Origin: CAMLIZ01 sp040758375
Lineage (GTDB): Bacteria; Pseudomonadota; Gammaproteobacteria; Burkholderiales; Burkholderiaceae_C
Direction of reading: 5' to 3'
Assembly (NCBI GenBank): GCA_040758375.1
Contig: JBFLWE010000010.1
Coordinates: 24,415 to 88,414, forward strand
DNA length: 64,000 bases
Positions 12,087-20,823 of the stretch are shown here, one piece after another. The notes under the pieces were generated by a model. That model saw only the letters and a program-made list of their open reading frames with translations. It was not told where the DNA came from and made no database searches. The position numbers and the translations under genes are program-made. Within the stretch, counting starts at the first letter, position 1. Every line of letters starts with the position of its first letter.

Positions 12087-12995
12087 ATGAGTGTCTCCCC
12101 TTCGACGGCATTGCCGGCCGCGCGGGCTGCCGCCGTTCATCGGCCCGGGCTGGCGCTGCTGGCCGGCGCCGTGGCCGCCGCCAGCTTCATCAGCATGGAC
12201 GCGGCGATCAAGTTCATCTCGCCGCGCTACGACGCGGTCCAGCTCAGCTTTTTCCGCTTCGCCAGCGGCGCAGTGTTCGCCGTGCTGCTGTGGCTGTGGC
12301 AGCGCTCGCCGCTGCCGGAGCGCGCGGCCTGGCGCCTGCATTTCTGGCGCAGCGGCCTGCTGCTGGTGTCGCTGGTGACCTACTTCCATGCGCTGACGGT
12401 GCTGCCGCTGGCGATGACGGTGGCGATCTCCTACCTGGCACCGATCTTCGTGTCCCTGCTGGCGATGCTGGTATTGCACGAACGGCCCTCGCGCTGGATC
12501 TGGCTGGCGCTGGCGGCCGGACTCGGCGGCGTGGGTGTGACGCTCTGGCCGGAGCTGGGCGCCGGCGTGCCGAGCGGCGGCAGCGGCCGGCTGCTGGGCA
12601 TCGCGTCGGTCGGGCTGTCGGCACTGGCGTTTTCCGGCGTGATGGTGCTCGCGCGACGCCAGGCGCAGCACGATTCGCTGTGGACCATCCTGCTGATCCA
12701 GAACCTGCTGCCCATGCTGTTGCTGGCGCTGCCCGCCGGCCTGAGTTGGAAGCCGCTCCAAGCAGCGGACCTGCTGCCGATCGTGCTGGCGGGCACGTGC
12801 GCCACCATCGGCCTGCTGTCGCTGACCTACGCGTTCACGCACCTGGAAGCCAGCCGCGTGGCGCCGCTGGAGTACACCAGCTTCGTCTGGGCCAGCGGGC
12901 TGGGTTACCTGCTGTTCGACGAAGTGCCCAGCGCGCGCACCGGTGTGTCGGCGGCGCTCATCGTCGCCGGCTGCCTGCTGCTGATGCGGCGCTGA
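12087..12995 (+). CDS. DMT-superfamily (EamA) transporter
   Basis: A 302-residue membrane protein with about ten hydrophobic segments in two EamA repeats: residues 20-150 (with AAIKFISPRYDAVQLSFFRF) and 165-300 (GIASVGLSALAFSGVMVLAR). EamA proteins are drug/metabolite exporters; many export amino acids or nucleosides, but the substrate cannot be read from sequence. It stands alone on the plus strand, divergent from carA, with 178 bp between the starts. An AmpG- or RhaT-like role is not indicated. Confidence 0.85.
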   Translation: MSVSPSTALPAARAAAVHRPGLALLAGAVAAASFISMDAAIKFISPRYDAVQLSFFRFASGAVFAVLLWLWQRSPLPERAAWRLHFWRSGLLLVSLVTYFHALTVLPLAMTVAISYLAPIFVSLLAMLVLHERPSRWIWLALAAGLGGVGVTLWPELGAGVPSGGSGRLLGIASVGLSALAFSGVMVLARRQAQHDSLWTILLIQNLLPMLLLALPAGLSWKPLQAADLLPIVLAGTCATIGLLSLTYAFTHLEASRVAPLEYTSFVWASGLGYLLFDEVPSARTGVSAALIVAGCLLLMRR

Positions 12996-13133
12996 TCCGC
13001 CGTACTTGTTTTTTCGCACCGCGCCTGCATTTGGCGCGCCAGGAACCGCCGCGGCGCCGCGGGCACGGAACTAGAATGCCCCGACGAGCCCTCTAAGGCT
13101 TTGGTTCCCCTGTCTGTCACTGGAGGTTCACGA

Positions 13134-13829
13134 ATGAACGACCGCCTGCAAACCGCTTATCCCGGCTACGCCGGCGCCGGATCGGTGGCCGAGCGCAACC
13201 GGGTGCTGCGCAACACCTATTGGCTGCTGGCCCTGTCGCTGGTGCCCACCGTGCTGGGCGCCTGGGTCGGCGTCAGCACCGGCATCATGGCCGCCATGGG
13301 CCCGGGCATGAGCCTGGTGGTGTTCCTGGTCGGCGCCTTCGGCCTGATGTTCGCGATCGAGAAGACCAAGCACTCCTCCACCGGCGTCGCGGTGCTGCTG
13401 GGCTTCACCTTCTTCATGGGCCTGATGCTCTCGCGCCTGCTGGCCGCCGTGCTGGGCTTCAAGAACGGCGGCACGCTGGTGATGTACGCCTTTGGCGGCA
13501 CCGCAGCCATCTTCTTCGGCATGGCGACACTGGCCACCGTGATCAAGCGCGACCTGTCGGGGCTGGGCAAGTTCCTGATGGTGGGCGCATGGATCCTGTT
13601 CTTCGCCTTCCTGGCCAACTTCTTCCTGCAGTCGTCGGCGCTGATGCTGACGCTGCTGGTGCTGATGCTCGGCGTGTTCTCCGCGTTCATGCTGTACGAC
13701 ATCAAGCGCGTGATCGACGGCGGCGAAACCAACTACATCACGGCCACGCTCGCGATCTACCTGGACCTGTTCAATGTGTTCCAGGCGCTGCTGAGCCTGC
13801 TGGGCATCTTCGGCGGCGAGCGCGAGTAG
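13134..13829 (+). CDS. Bax inhibitor-1/YccA family membrane protein
   Basis: A 231-residue protein with seven hydrophobic segments in the UPF0005/BI-1 arrangement. It ends with the characteristic sequence VLMLGVFSAFMLYDIKRVI followed by AIYLDLFNVFQALLSLLG. In E. coli YccA is an FtsH substrate and inhibitor of FtsH action on SecY; that the same holds here is inference. The chosen ATG at 13134 has TGGAGG eight bases upstream; an earlier in-frame start at 13101 lacks this. A strong terminator follows 22 nt after the stop. Confidence 0.9.
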   Translation: MNDRLQTAYPGYAGAGSVAERNRVLRNTYWLLALSLVPTVLGAWVGVSTGIMAAMGPGMSLVVFLVGAFGLMFAIEKTKHSSTGVAVLLGFTFFMGLMLSRLLAAVLGFKNGGTLVMYAFGGTAAIFFGMATLATVIKRDLSGLGKFLMVGAWILFFAFLANFFLQSSALMLTLLVLMLGVFSAFMLYDIKRVIDGGETNYITATLAIYLDLFNVFQALLSLLGIFGGERE

Positions 13830-13850
13830 TCCCGTACCACGCTCGAAGCG

Positions 13851-13878
13851 AAAAGCCCCGCAGTGCGGGGCTTTTTTC
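13851..13878 (+). terminator. Rho-independent terminator after the BI-1 family gene
   Basis: An 11-bp stem AAAAGCCCCGC/GCGGGGCTTTT around a 3-nt loop, running into T. The A-rich left arm also allows some function on the minus strand, but rlmD ends 51 nt further on, so plus-strand use is the main role. Confidence 0.9.
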
Positions 13879-13928
13879 ATGGAGCGCCGCGCTCGAGGGC
13901 GGCCACTGGCTGGCTCCGGCTCGCGTCG

Positions 13929-15296
13929 CTACACCGGAGCATCACGCTCGAAGAGCGCGATGCTTTCCACGTGTGCGGTGTGCGGAAACATGTTCACCGC
14001 TCCGGCGGCCGTGCAGCGGTAGCCGGCCTGGTGCACCAGCAGCCCCGCATCACGCGCCAAGGTCGCCGGATTGCAGCTCACGTAGACGATGCGCGCCGGC
14101 GGTGCCCAACCCGCAGGGGCCGACGCCGCCTCCTGATGCAGGTCAGCCAGCGCCTTGGCCAGCGCAAACGCGCCTTCGCGCGGCGGGTCCACCAACCACT
14201 TCTGCGCCGTGCCATAGGCGCACAGCGCTGGCGGCGTCAGCTCGAACAGGTTGCACGCGGCGAACCGCGCCCTGCCGGCCAGGCGGTTGCGCGCCGCGTT
14301 CTGCTGCGCGCGCGCCACCAGCACTTCGCTGCCTTCGACGCCCAGCACCTCCTTCGCCTGCGTGGCGATCGGCAGGCTGAAGTTGCCCAGGCCGCAGAAC
14401 CAGTCGATCACCCGCTCGTCGGGCCGCGCGTCCAGCAAGCGCAGCGCGCGGCCCACCAGCACGGTGTTGATCGGGTGATTCACCTGCGTGAAGTCGGTGG
14501 GTTTGAAGGGCATCGTGATGCCGAACTCGGGCAGCTCATAGGCCAACGACGGCCCTTCCTGATCGAGCAGGTGCACCGTTTCCGGTCCCTTGGGCTGCAG
14601 CCACCACTGCACACGATGCCGTTGCGCAAACTCGCGCAGGGCCGTCAGGTCGCCAGCGCTCAAAGGCTCGAGGTGCCGCAGCACCAGGGCCGTGACGTCC
14701 TCGCCGATCGCCAGCTCGATCTGGGGGATCCGGTCGCGGTGCGCCATGCCGCCAACGAGCTCGCGCAGCGGCAGCAGCAGATCGCTCACATGGCGCGGCA
14801 CCACATGGCACTCGCGGATGTCGGCCACGTAGCGCGACTTGCGCTCGTGAAACCCGACGAGCACCGTGCCCTTCTTCGGCACGTAGCGCACCGAAAAGCG
14901 CGCCCGGTAGCGATAGCCCCAGGCCGGCCCCTCGATAGGCCGCAGCATGCGCTCGGGTTTCACCTTGCCGAGGTGCCAGAGGTTGTCTTCCAGCACGCGC
15001 TGCTTGATCGCCACCTGCGCCGCGGCTTGCAGGTGCTGCATCTTGCAGCCGCCGCAGGCGCCGGCATGCAAGCCGGCATGCGGACAACGCTCGCGCACCC
15101 GCTGGCTGCTTTCATGGCGGATGGCGGTGAGCGTGGCCTGCTCCCACTGGTTCTTGCGGCGGTTCACCTGCACCTGCACCAGCTCGCCGGGCAAGGCGCC
15201 TTCGATGAACACCACCTTGCCCTCGGCGTTGTGCGCCACGCCTTGTGCTTCGAGGTCGAGCGACTCGACCTTGAGCCATTCGCTGCTGTCTGTCAT
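13929..15296 (-). CDS. rlmD: 23S rRNA (uracil-5-)-methyltransferase RlmD
   Basis: Methylates C5 of U1939 in 23S rRNA with SAM. The 455 residues carry an N-terminal TRAM domain (about 8-66), the [4Fe-4S] cysteines CPHAGLHAGACGGCKM (residues 91-106) with a fourth near the catalytic half, the SAM-binding IDWFCGLGNFSLPIA and the catalytic nucleophile motif YVSCNPATLARD near the C-terminus. Length matches the RumA/RlmD family. The 22-bp gap to the exonuclease gene upstream on the same strand suggests co-transcription. Confidence 0.95.
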   Translation of the reverse strand: MTDSSEWLKVESLDLEAQGVAHNAEGKVVFIEGALPGELVQVQVNRRKNQWEQATLTAIRHESSQRVRERCPHAGLHAGACGGCKMQHLQAAAQVAIKQRVLEDNLWHLGKVKPERMLRPIEGPAWGYRYRARFSVRYVPKKGTVLVGFHERKSRYVADIRECHVVPRHVSDLLLPLRELVGGMAHRDRIPQIELAIGEDVTALVLRHLEPLSAGDLTALREFAQRHRVQWWLQPKGPETVHLLDQEGPSLAYELPEFGITMPFKPTDFTQVNHPINTVLVGRALRLLDARPDERVIDWFCGLGNFSLPIATQAKEVLGVEGSEVLVARAQQNAARNRLAGRARFAACNLFELTPPALCAYGTAQKWLVDPPREGAFALAKALADLHQEAASAPAGWAPPARIVYVSCNPATLARDAGLLVHQAGYRCTAAGAVNMFPHTAHVESIALFERDAPV

Positions 15297-15318
15297 GGGG
15301 CGCGATTATCGGGCGGCC

Positions 15319-16107
15319 TCACGCCCAGGCCGCCAGATACTCCCGCCAGTGCGGCTCGTCGATGCCCGCCAGCGCCTGCTTCACGAAGGTGATCTCCTGC
15401 TCGTACTCAGCCTCGGTGAAGCCGCCGCGCATCTTCTGGAAGCGGCAGTAGAGCAAGTAGGTGTTCATCACGTCGGTTTCGCAATAGCGGCGGATGTCCT
15501 CGATCTCGCCGCGCAGATAGGCCGGGTACACCGCGGAGCCGTCCATGCCGAGCTTGCCCGGGAAGCCGCAGAGCTTGGCCATCGCGTCGAGCGGAGCATT
15601 GGCGCGCGGCTGGTACATCGCCAGCAGGTCCATCAGGTCGAGATGGCGCATGTGGTAGCGGCCGATGTAGTTGTTCCACTTGAACTCGCGATCGTCCTCG
15701 CCCATGTCCCAATACTTGCTGGCCACAACGCCGTGGCGCAGTCCACGGTAGTGCAGCACCGGCAGGTCAAAGCCGCCGCCGTTCCAGCTGACCAGCTGGG
15801 GCACGTGCTTCTCGACGCTGTTGTAGAAGGTCTGGATGAGCCGCCCCTCCTGACTCACACCTTCGGGCTCGCGGTCGACGAAGGAATGCACGCGCAGGCC
15901 CTCGGCGTTGCGGAACACGCACGAGATCACCAGCACGCGCTGCAGGTGATGCGGCAGGAATTCGCTGCGGCCGCCTTCGGCGCGCTCGGCCAGTTCGCGG
16001 GCGTAGACGTCGGCGTCGCTGAGCGAGGCATCGGCTGCTTTCAGCAGGCGCAAGCCGGCGATGTCAGGAATGGTCTCGATGTCGAAGACCAGAACGGGCC
16101 AAGTCAT
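15319..16107 (-). CDS. Predicted 3'-5' exonuclease related to DNA polymerase B exonuclease domain
   Basis: The 262 residues match the family of stand-alone PolB-like exonucleases. Exo I VLVFDIETIPD provides Asp and Glu metal ligands at residues 8-10, Exo II is LVSWNGGGFDLPVLHYR near residue 120, and the C-terminal RRYCETDVMNTYLLYCRF provides the Exo III Asp. These are DEDDy-type nucleases; the cellular substrate is not established. It lies 13 nt downstream of rpoS on the same strand, so expression may follow rpoS transcription. Confidence 0.88.
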   Translation of the reverse strand: MTWPVLVFDIETIPDIAGLRLLKAADASLSDADVYARELAERAEGGRSEFLPHHLQRVLVISCVFRNAEGLRVHSFVDREPEGVSQEGRLIQTFYNSVEKHVPQLVSWNGGGFDLPVLHYRGLRHGVVASKYWDMGEDDREFKWNNYIGRYHMRHLDLMDLLAMYQPRANAPLDAMAKLCGFPGKLGMDGSAVYPAYLRGEIEDIRRYCETDVMNTYLLYCRFQKMRGGFTEAEYEQEITFVKQALAGIDEPHWREYLAAWA

Positions 16108-16120
16108 TCTGTGCGAGTTG

Positions 16121-17125
16121 TCAGAGCACCGAATCGCGGTCGATGCCTTGCCGGATCATGCGGCGCTTGAGTTTGAGCAGCGCCTCTTGCTGGATCTGGC
16201 GGATTCGTTCGCGCGTGAGCCCCATGCGTTCGGCCAGCACCTCCAGCGTCTCGGGTTCCCGGTCACGCAGGCCATAGCGTCCGGCCAGCACCTCGCGCTC
16301 GCGCTCGTTGAGCTCCGACAAGCCGTTGCGCAGCAGCAGCTCGACTTCGTGGCTGAGCGTCAGGCCCATCGGATCGACCGCATGGTCGTCGGCGACGTTG
16401 TCCAGCATCGACTCGCCGTGGTCCACCGCATCACGCTCCAGCGGCGCGTCCAGCGAGGCCGGCTGCTCGGCATAACGCAACAGGTCCGCCACCTCCTGGA
16501 CCGGCCGGCCCAGGGCCTCGGCAATGGCCTCCACGCGCACGGGCCTGTCGTCGGCGGTGCGGCCGGATTGCGCCTCCAGCGCCCTGCGCGCCTTGAGCAC
16601 ATGATTGAGCTCGCGCACCACGTGCACCGGCAACCGCACCAGGCGCGCCTGGTGCATGATCGCGCGCTCGATGTTCTGCCGGATCCACCACGACGCATAG
16701 GTGGAGAAGCGAAAGCCGCGCTCGGGCTCGAACTTGGTGGTCGCGTGCATCAGCCCGAGGTTGCCCTCTTCTATGAGGTCGGTCATGGGCAGGCCGCGCC
16801 CGAGGTAGTTCTTCGCGATGCTCACCACCAGCCGCAGGTTGCGCTCGATCATCGCCTGGCGAGCCGCGAAGTCGCCTGCGCGGGCCTTCACCGCGGTGTG
16901 GTACTCCTCCTCGGGCGTCAACAAGGGCGCACGTCGGATCTCGCGCAGGTAGGCCTGCAGCGTGTTGCCCACGTCGGGTTCGCCCAGCGGCAGCTCCGCC
17001 ACCGCGCGCTCCGCGCCCTCGGGCTCAGGCGGTTCGCCGGGCACGGGCGCCATGGGCACCGCCAGCGGGTTGCCCGCCAGCAGCTCGCTCGCATGTCCGT
17101 TCTGCGTGTCTCGCTTCCTGGTCAT
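16121..17125 (-). CDS. rpoS: RNA polymerase sigma factor RpoS
   Basis: Stationary-phase and general stress sigma factor. The ATG at 17125 gives 334 residues starting MTRKRDTQNGHASEL. Region 1.2 is PDVGNTLQAYLREIRRAPLL, region 2 contains MTDLIEEGNLGLMHATTKFE and FSTYASWWIRQNIERAIM, region 3 RLPVHVVRELNHVLKA, and region 4 ends ERIRQIQQEALLKLKRRM, a helix-turn-helix for the -35 element. Region 4 preceded by LAGRYGLRD is intact. An in-frame extension to 17233 has no family resemblance. It lies 25 nt behind nlpD, the standard nlpD-rpoS arrangement, where an rpoS promoter often lies within nlpD. Confidence 0.96.
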   Translation of the reverse strand: MTRKRDTQNGHASELLAGNPLAVPMAPVPGEPPEPEGAERAVAELPLGEPDVGNTLQAYLREIRRAPLLTPEEEYHTAVKARAGDFAARQAMIERNLRLVVSIAKNYLGRGLPMTDLIEEGNLGLMHATTKFEPERGFRFSTYASWWIRQNIERAIMHQARLVRLPVHVVRELNHVLKARRALEAQSGRTADDRPVRVEAIAEALGRPVQEVADLLRYAEQPASLDAPLERDAVDHGESMLDNVADDHAVDPMGLTLSHEVELLLRNGLSELNEREREVLAGRYGLRDREPETLEVLAERMGLTRERIRQIQQEALLKLKRRMIRQGIDRDSVL

Positions 17126-17150
17126 GCGCGCGCCTTTGTATGCATGAACT

Positions 17151-18071
17151 TCAGCGTGGCGGCAGCAACTTGGAGGGATCGACCGGCTTGCCCTGCTTGC
17201 GGATCTCGAAGTGCAGCTGCACGCGCTCCGCATCGCTGGAGCCCATTTCGGCGATCTTCTGCCCCCGCTTGACGACCTGGTCTTCCTTGACCAGCAGCGC
17301 CTGGTTGTGCGCGTACGCGGTGAGGTAGGTGTTGTTGTGCTTGATGATCACCAAGTTGCCGTAGCCGCGCAAGCCCGAACCCGCGTAGACCACCCGGCCA
17401 TCGGCAGCTGCCAGCACGGGATCGCCGGCCTTGCCGGTGATGGCCAGGCCTTTGTTGCGACCTTCGTCGAAGGCCGAGGCCACAGGACCGTCGGCGGGCC
17501 AGGCCCAGTTGAGCTCATCGCCCGCTTCGCGCGGCACCGGCAGCGGCGCCACGATCTGGCCCACCGAAGGGGTGGATGCGCCCGAGGCGGCTGGCGCGGG
17601 CGCTGAAGCGTTGGGGGCCTGCGCAGGAGCGCCCAGCGGACGCGTCTCCACCTTCGGCGGGGTCACCGGCTTGGCGGATGCCACGGTCGGGTCGACGCCG
17701 GGCGGCGCCACGCGCAAGACCTGGCCCACCTCGATGACGTGCGGGTTGTCGATGTTGTTCCACTTGGCGATGTCGCGCCAGTTCTGGCCCGTCTCCAGAC
17801 CCACGCGGATCAGCGTGTCGCCTTGCTTGACGGTGTAATAGCCGGGCTTGCCGGCGTTTTCGATGCCCGGCGGCGGAGGCTTCACGGCCTCCACGGGCGC
17901 CGAAGCGGGCGCCGCAGGCGGACGCACCGCCGCAGGCCGGTCTTCGACCGGTGCGCGGCGGTTCGGCGACGCGCACGCGGCGAGCAGCATGACCAGCACG
18001 ACCCCGCCCGCCACGCGCAGAACACGCGATGCTTGCACTCCTATCAATTGGTTCACCCAGTTCTCAAGCAA
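17151..18071 (-). CDS. nlpD: NlpD-type LysM/M23 lipoprotein, likely amidase activator
   Basis: An outer-membrane lipoprotein that in the NlpD/EnvC group activates cell-wall amidases at division. It has a signal peptide with lipobox LLAAC, a LysM domain (YYTVKQGDTLIRVGLETG...WRDIAKWNNI, about 95-140) and a C-terminal M23 domain (about 195-303). The M23 zinc ligands are replaced: the usual HxGxD is NKGLAI and the final HxH is QLH, so it should be catalytically dead, as expected for NlpD. The start is uncertain: TTG 18071 overlaps the pcm end, while GTG at 18056 or 18038 would give a more usual 22-28-residue lipoprotein signal. Confidence 0.92.
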   Translation of the reverse strand: MLENWVNQLIGVQASRVLRVAGGVVLVMLLAACASPNRRAPVEDRPAAVRPPAAPASAPVEAVKPPPPGIENAGKPGYYTVKQGDTLIRVGLETGQNWRDIAKWNNIDNPHVIEVGQVLRVAPPGVDPTVASAKPVTPPKVETRPLGAPAQAPNASAPAPAASGASTPSVGQIVAPLPVPREAGDELNWAWPADGPVASAFDEGRNKGLAITGKAGDPVLAAADGRVVYAGSGLRGYGNLVIIKHNNTYLTAYAHNQALLVKEDQVVKRGQKIAEMGSSDAERVQLHFEIRKQGKPVDPSKLLPPR

Positions 18072-18870
18072 CGCCCGATTTTAAGGGGACGAAGTGCACG
18101 GGCTCGTGCACGTGGCGCGTGTATCCCCCGTCGTGGCGATCCACCACCATCAGCACCTGGCCTTGGCCGCCGGCCGCGGACATGGGTGCCACCAAGCGTC
18201 CGCCGATGGCCAATTGTTCCAGCCATGCCTGGGGCAGGTCGTCACCGCCGGCAGCGGCGATGATGCTGTCATAAGGCGCATTGGGCGGGTGGCCTGCGCG
18301 GCCATCGCCGTACACCAGCCGAAGGTTGTGGCGACGCAAGGGCGCGAGCCGTTCGCGCGCCTTGTCGTGCAGCGGCTTCAAGCGCTCGATCGACACGACC
18401 TGGCTGGCCAGCTGCGACAGCAGCGCGGCCTGGTAGCCGCAGCCCGTGCCGATCTCGAGCACGCGCCCGAGGCCGTTGCGCGCCGCGGCGCCCGGTGCAA
18501 GCTGCAGCAGCTCGATCATGCGTCCCACCACCGAGGGCTTCGAGATCGTCTGGCCCAGGCCGATCGGAAGGCTGGTGTCCTCGTAGGCCTGCGAGATCAG
18601 CGCGCTGTCGACAAACAGGTGCCGTGGCACCGCCGCCAGCGCCGCCAGCACGGGCTCGCAGCGCAGGCCCTCGGCCCGCAGCCGCGCGACCATGCGTGCA
18701 CGCACGCCGGCCGAATCGAGGCCCAGGCCGCTGGGCACGACCTGGCGTTGCGCATCGCGCACGGCCTCGTGCACCGGACGCTGCGGCCGCAGCGTTTCAC
18801 CACCCACACGGCGCGTGGGCGCGAGGCGGTCCAGGCCGATCGGGAATTTGGGTGGGCGCGCGTTGCTCAC
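18064..18870 (-). CDS. pcm: Protein-L-isoaspartate O-methyltransferase
   Basis: Methyl-esterifies damaged L-isoaspartyl residues with SAM so that they can revert; a stationary-phase repair enzyme. The GTG at 18870 gives 268 residues. The SAM loop VLEIGTGCGYQAALLSQL and upstream TISKPSVVGRMIELL are family signatures. A basic N-terminal extension of about 55 residues precedes the catalytic domain, longer than the 208-residue E. coli form. The start overlaps the surE stop as GTGA, indicating coupled translation; the order surE-pcm-nlpD-rpoS is conserved across beta- and gammaproteobacteria. Confidence 0.94.
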   Translation of the reverse strand: MSNARPPKFPIGLDRLAPTRRVGGETLRPQRPVHEAVRDAQRQVVPSGLGLDSAGVRARMVARLRAEGLRCEPVLAALAAVPRHLFVDSALISQAYEDTSLPIGLGQTISKPSVVGRMIELLQLAPGAAARNGLGRVLEIGTGCGYQAALLSQLASQVVSIERLKPLHDKARERLAPLRRHNLRLVYGDGRAGHPPNAPYDSIIAAAGGDDLPQAWLEQLAIGGRLVAPMSAAGGQGQVLMVVDRHDGGYTRHVHEPVHFVPLKSGVA

Positions 18871-19619
18871 GCCGCGCTCCCGAGGCGCTGGGCCCAGGCG
18901 GGCAGCGCGACATGGTCGGTCAGGTCTACTTGCAGCGGCGTGATCGACACCATGCCGTTGGCCGTGGCATGGAAGTCCGTGCCCTCGCCGGCTTCGCGCG
19001 CGTCGCCGGCCGGCCCGATCCAGTAGATGGGCTCGCCGCGCGGGTTGGACTGCCGGATCACCGGCTCGCTGGCATGCCGGCGGCCCAGGCGCGTGATGCG
19101 GCGCGGCAGCAGGTGTGCATCGGCGCGGCTGGGAATGTTGACGTTGAGCAGCCAGGGCCCTGGCGGCGCAGGCTGCTGCAGCACCTGCTCCACCAGCGAC
19201 CGCACCACGAGGCCAGCCGATTCCAGATGCTTCCAGCCCTTTTCCACCTGCGAAAAGGCGATCGCCGGAATGCCGAAGAGGTAGCCTTCCATCGCAGCGG
19301 CCACGGTGCCGGAATACAAGGTGTCGTCGCCCATGTTCGCGCCATTGTTGATGCCCGAGAGCACCAGATCGGGACGCCGCTGCAGCAGGCCGGTCAGCGC
19401 GATATGCACGCAGTCCGAGGGCGTGCCATTGATGTAGCGGAAGCCGTTGGCCGCCTCGTACACCGACAGCGGGCGGTTCAGCGTGAGGGCGTTGGAGGTT
19501 CCGCTGGCGTTTTGTTCGGGAGCGATCACCTCGATCTCGCCCAGGCCCTGGCAGGCCTGCACCAGCGTCGCGAGGCCGGGTGCGAGATAGCCGTCGTCGT
19601 TGGCGATGAGAATTCGCAT
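18867..19619 (-). CDS. surE: 5'/3'-nucleotidase SurE
   Basis: Metal-dependent nucleotidase/exopolyphosphatase linked to stationary-phase survival. The ATG at 19619 gives 250 residues starting MRILIANDDGYLAPG, with the paired Asp metal ligands at residues 8-9. SGINNGANMGDDTLYSGTVA carries the conserved Asn and the loop for phosphate binding, and GTPSDCVHIAL follows family pattern. First gene of the surE-pcm-nlpD-rpoS block; an in-frame upstream Met six codons earlier is less likely because the family starts at MRIL. Confidence 0.95.
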   Translation of the reverse strand: MRILIANDDGYLAPGLATLVQACQGLGEIEVIAPEQNASGTSNALTLNRPLSVYEAANGFRYINGTPSDCVHIALTGLLQRRPDLVLSGINNGANMGDDTLYSGTVAAAMEGYLFGIPAIAFSQVEKGWKHLESAGLVVRSLVEQVLQQPAPPGPWLLNVNIPSRADAHLLPRRITRLGRRHASEPVIRQSNPRGEPIYWIGPAGDAREAGEGTDFHATANGMVSITPLQVDLTDHVALPAWAQRLGSAA

Positions 19620-19723
19620 CGGCGGGATTGTAGGCATCCGTCACCTGCGTGACGCAGCGTCACCGGCGCGCTGCCTATCATGTCCGGCGACACGGGAACT
19701 TGATCCCGGACATGGAGAACACG

Positions 19724-20701
19724 ATGAAAGCCTGGCTGTGCGACAACCCCGTGGGCGTGGACGCGCTGCGCTGGACCGAGCTGCCGACGCCCGAGCCCAA
19801 GGCGGGCGAGGTGCGCATCGCAGTGCGTGCGGCCAGCCTCAACTTCCCCGACCTGCTGGTCGTGCAGAACAAATACCAGGTCAAGCCGCCGCTGCCCTTC
19901 GTGCCCGGCGCCGAGTTCTCGGGCACCGTGGAGGCGGTGGGAGAAGGCGTGACCCACCTGAAGCCCGGCGACCGCGTGGCCGCCATCGGCGTGACAGGCG
20001 GATTCGCCACACATGCCTGCGTGAACGCATCGCAGCTGATGCCGCTGCCACCGGGTTTCGACTTGGAGGACGGCGCCGCCTTCGCCTTCACCTACGGCAC
20101 CTCGCACCACGCGCTGATCGACCGCGGGCAGCTCCAAGCGGGCGAAACGGTGCTGGTACTGGGCGCCGCCGGCGGTGTGGGCACGGCGGCGGTGCAGATT
20201 GCCAAGGCAGCCGGCGCGCGCGTGGTCGCCGGCGTGTCCAGCGCCGAGAAGGCCGAGCTTTGCCGCTCGATCGGAGCCGATGAGACCTTGGACTACTCGC
20301 GCGAGACCGTTCGCGAGCGGCTCAAGGAGCTCACCGCCGGCAAGGGCCCTGACGTGGTGTACGACGCGGTGGGCGGCGACCTGGCGGAGCCGGTATTCCG
20401 CTCGATCGCCTGGCGCGGTCGCTACCTGGTGATCGGCTTTGCCGGCGGCAGCATCCCGGCCCTGCCCTGGAACCTGGCGCTGCTCAAAGGCGCTTCGATC
20501 GTCGGCGTGTTCTGGGGTGAATTCGTGCGGCGGGAGCCCAAGGCCTACGCCAAGGCGCTGGGAGAGCTGGCGCGCTGGTATGCCGAAGGCAAGGTCAAGC
20601 CGGTGATCGACGCCAGGCTGCCGATGAGCGAGCTGCCGCAGGCCTACGCCCGCATGGGCACGCGCCAGGTGCGCGGCAAGCTGCTGCTGGTGAACCCCTA
20701 A
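19724..20701 (+). CDS. NADPH:quinone oxidoreductase family (zeta-crystallin-like) protein
   Basis: A zinc-independent medium-chain reductase of 325 residues. It has a GroES-like N-terminal domain (VRAASLNFPDLLVVQNKYQ, PFVPGAEFSGTVEAVGEGV) and a Rossmann NAD(P)-binding domain (VLVLGAAGGVGTAAVQIAKA, then YDAVGGDLAEPVFRS). No structural-zinc cysteines are present. Substrates in this family range from quinones to enoyl-thioesters and cannot be assigned. The ATG at 19724 has GGAG seven bases upstream; ATG 19712 is a weaker alternative. It stands alone between surE (divergent) and the two-component genes. Confidence 0.85.
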   Translation: MKAWLCDNPVGVDALRWTELPTPEPKAGEVRIAVRAASLNFPDLLVVQNKYQVKPPLPFVPGAEFSGTVEAVGEGVTHLKPGDRVAAIGVTGGFATHACVNASQLMPLPPGFDLEDGAAFAFTYGTSHHALIDRGQLQAGETVLVLGAAGGVGTAAVQIAKAAGARVVAGVSSAEKAELCRSIGADETLDYSRETVRERLKELTAGKGPDVVYDAVGGDLAEPVFRSIAWRGRYLVIGFAGGSIPALPWNLALLKGASIVGVFWGEFVRREPKAYAKALGELARWYAEGKVKPVIDARLPMSELPQAYARMGTRQVRGKLLLVNP

Positions 20702-20823
20702 GGCTTGCCGGCCGACGGGCGTGCAAGCAGGGGGGTCACCGCCGACGCGGGGCCCCGCTTGCGCTACGATGCCACCCCGCATGCGATGTCGCACGAACGG
20801 CATCCTCAGGGGAGAACATCACC

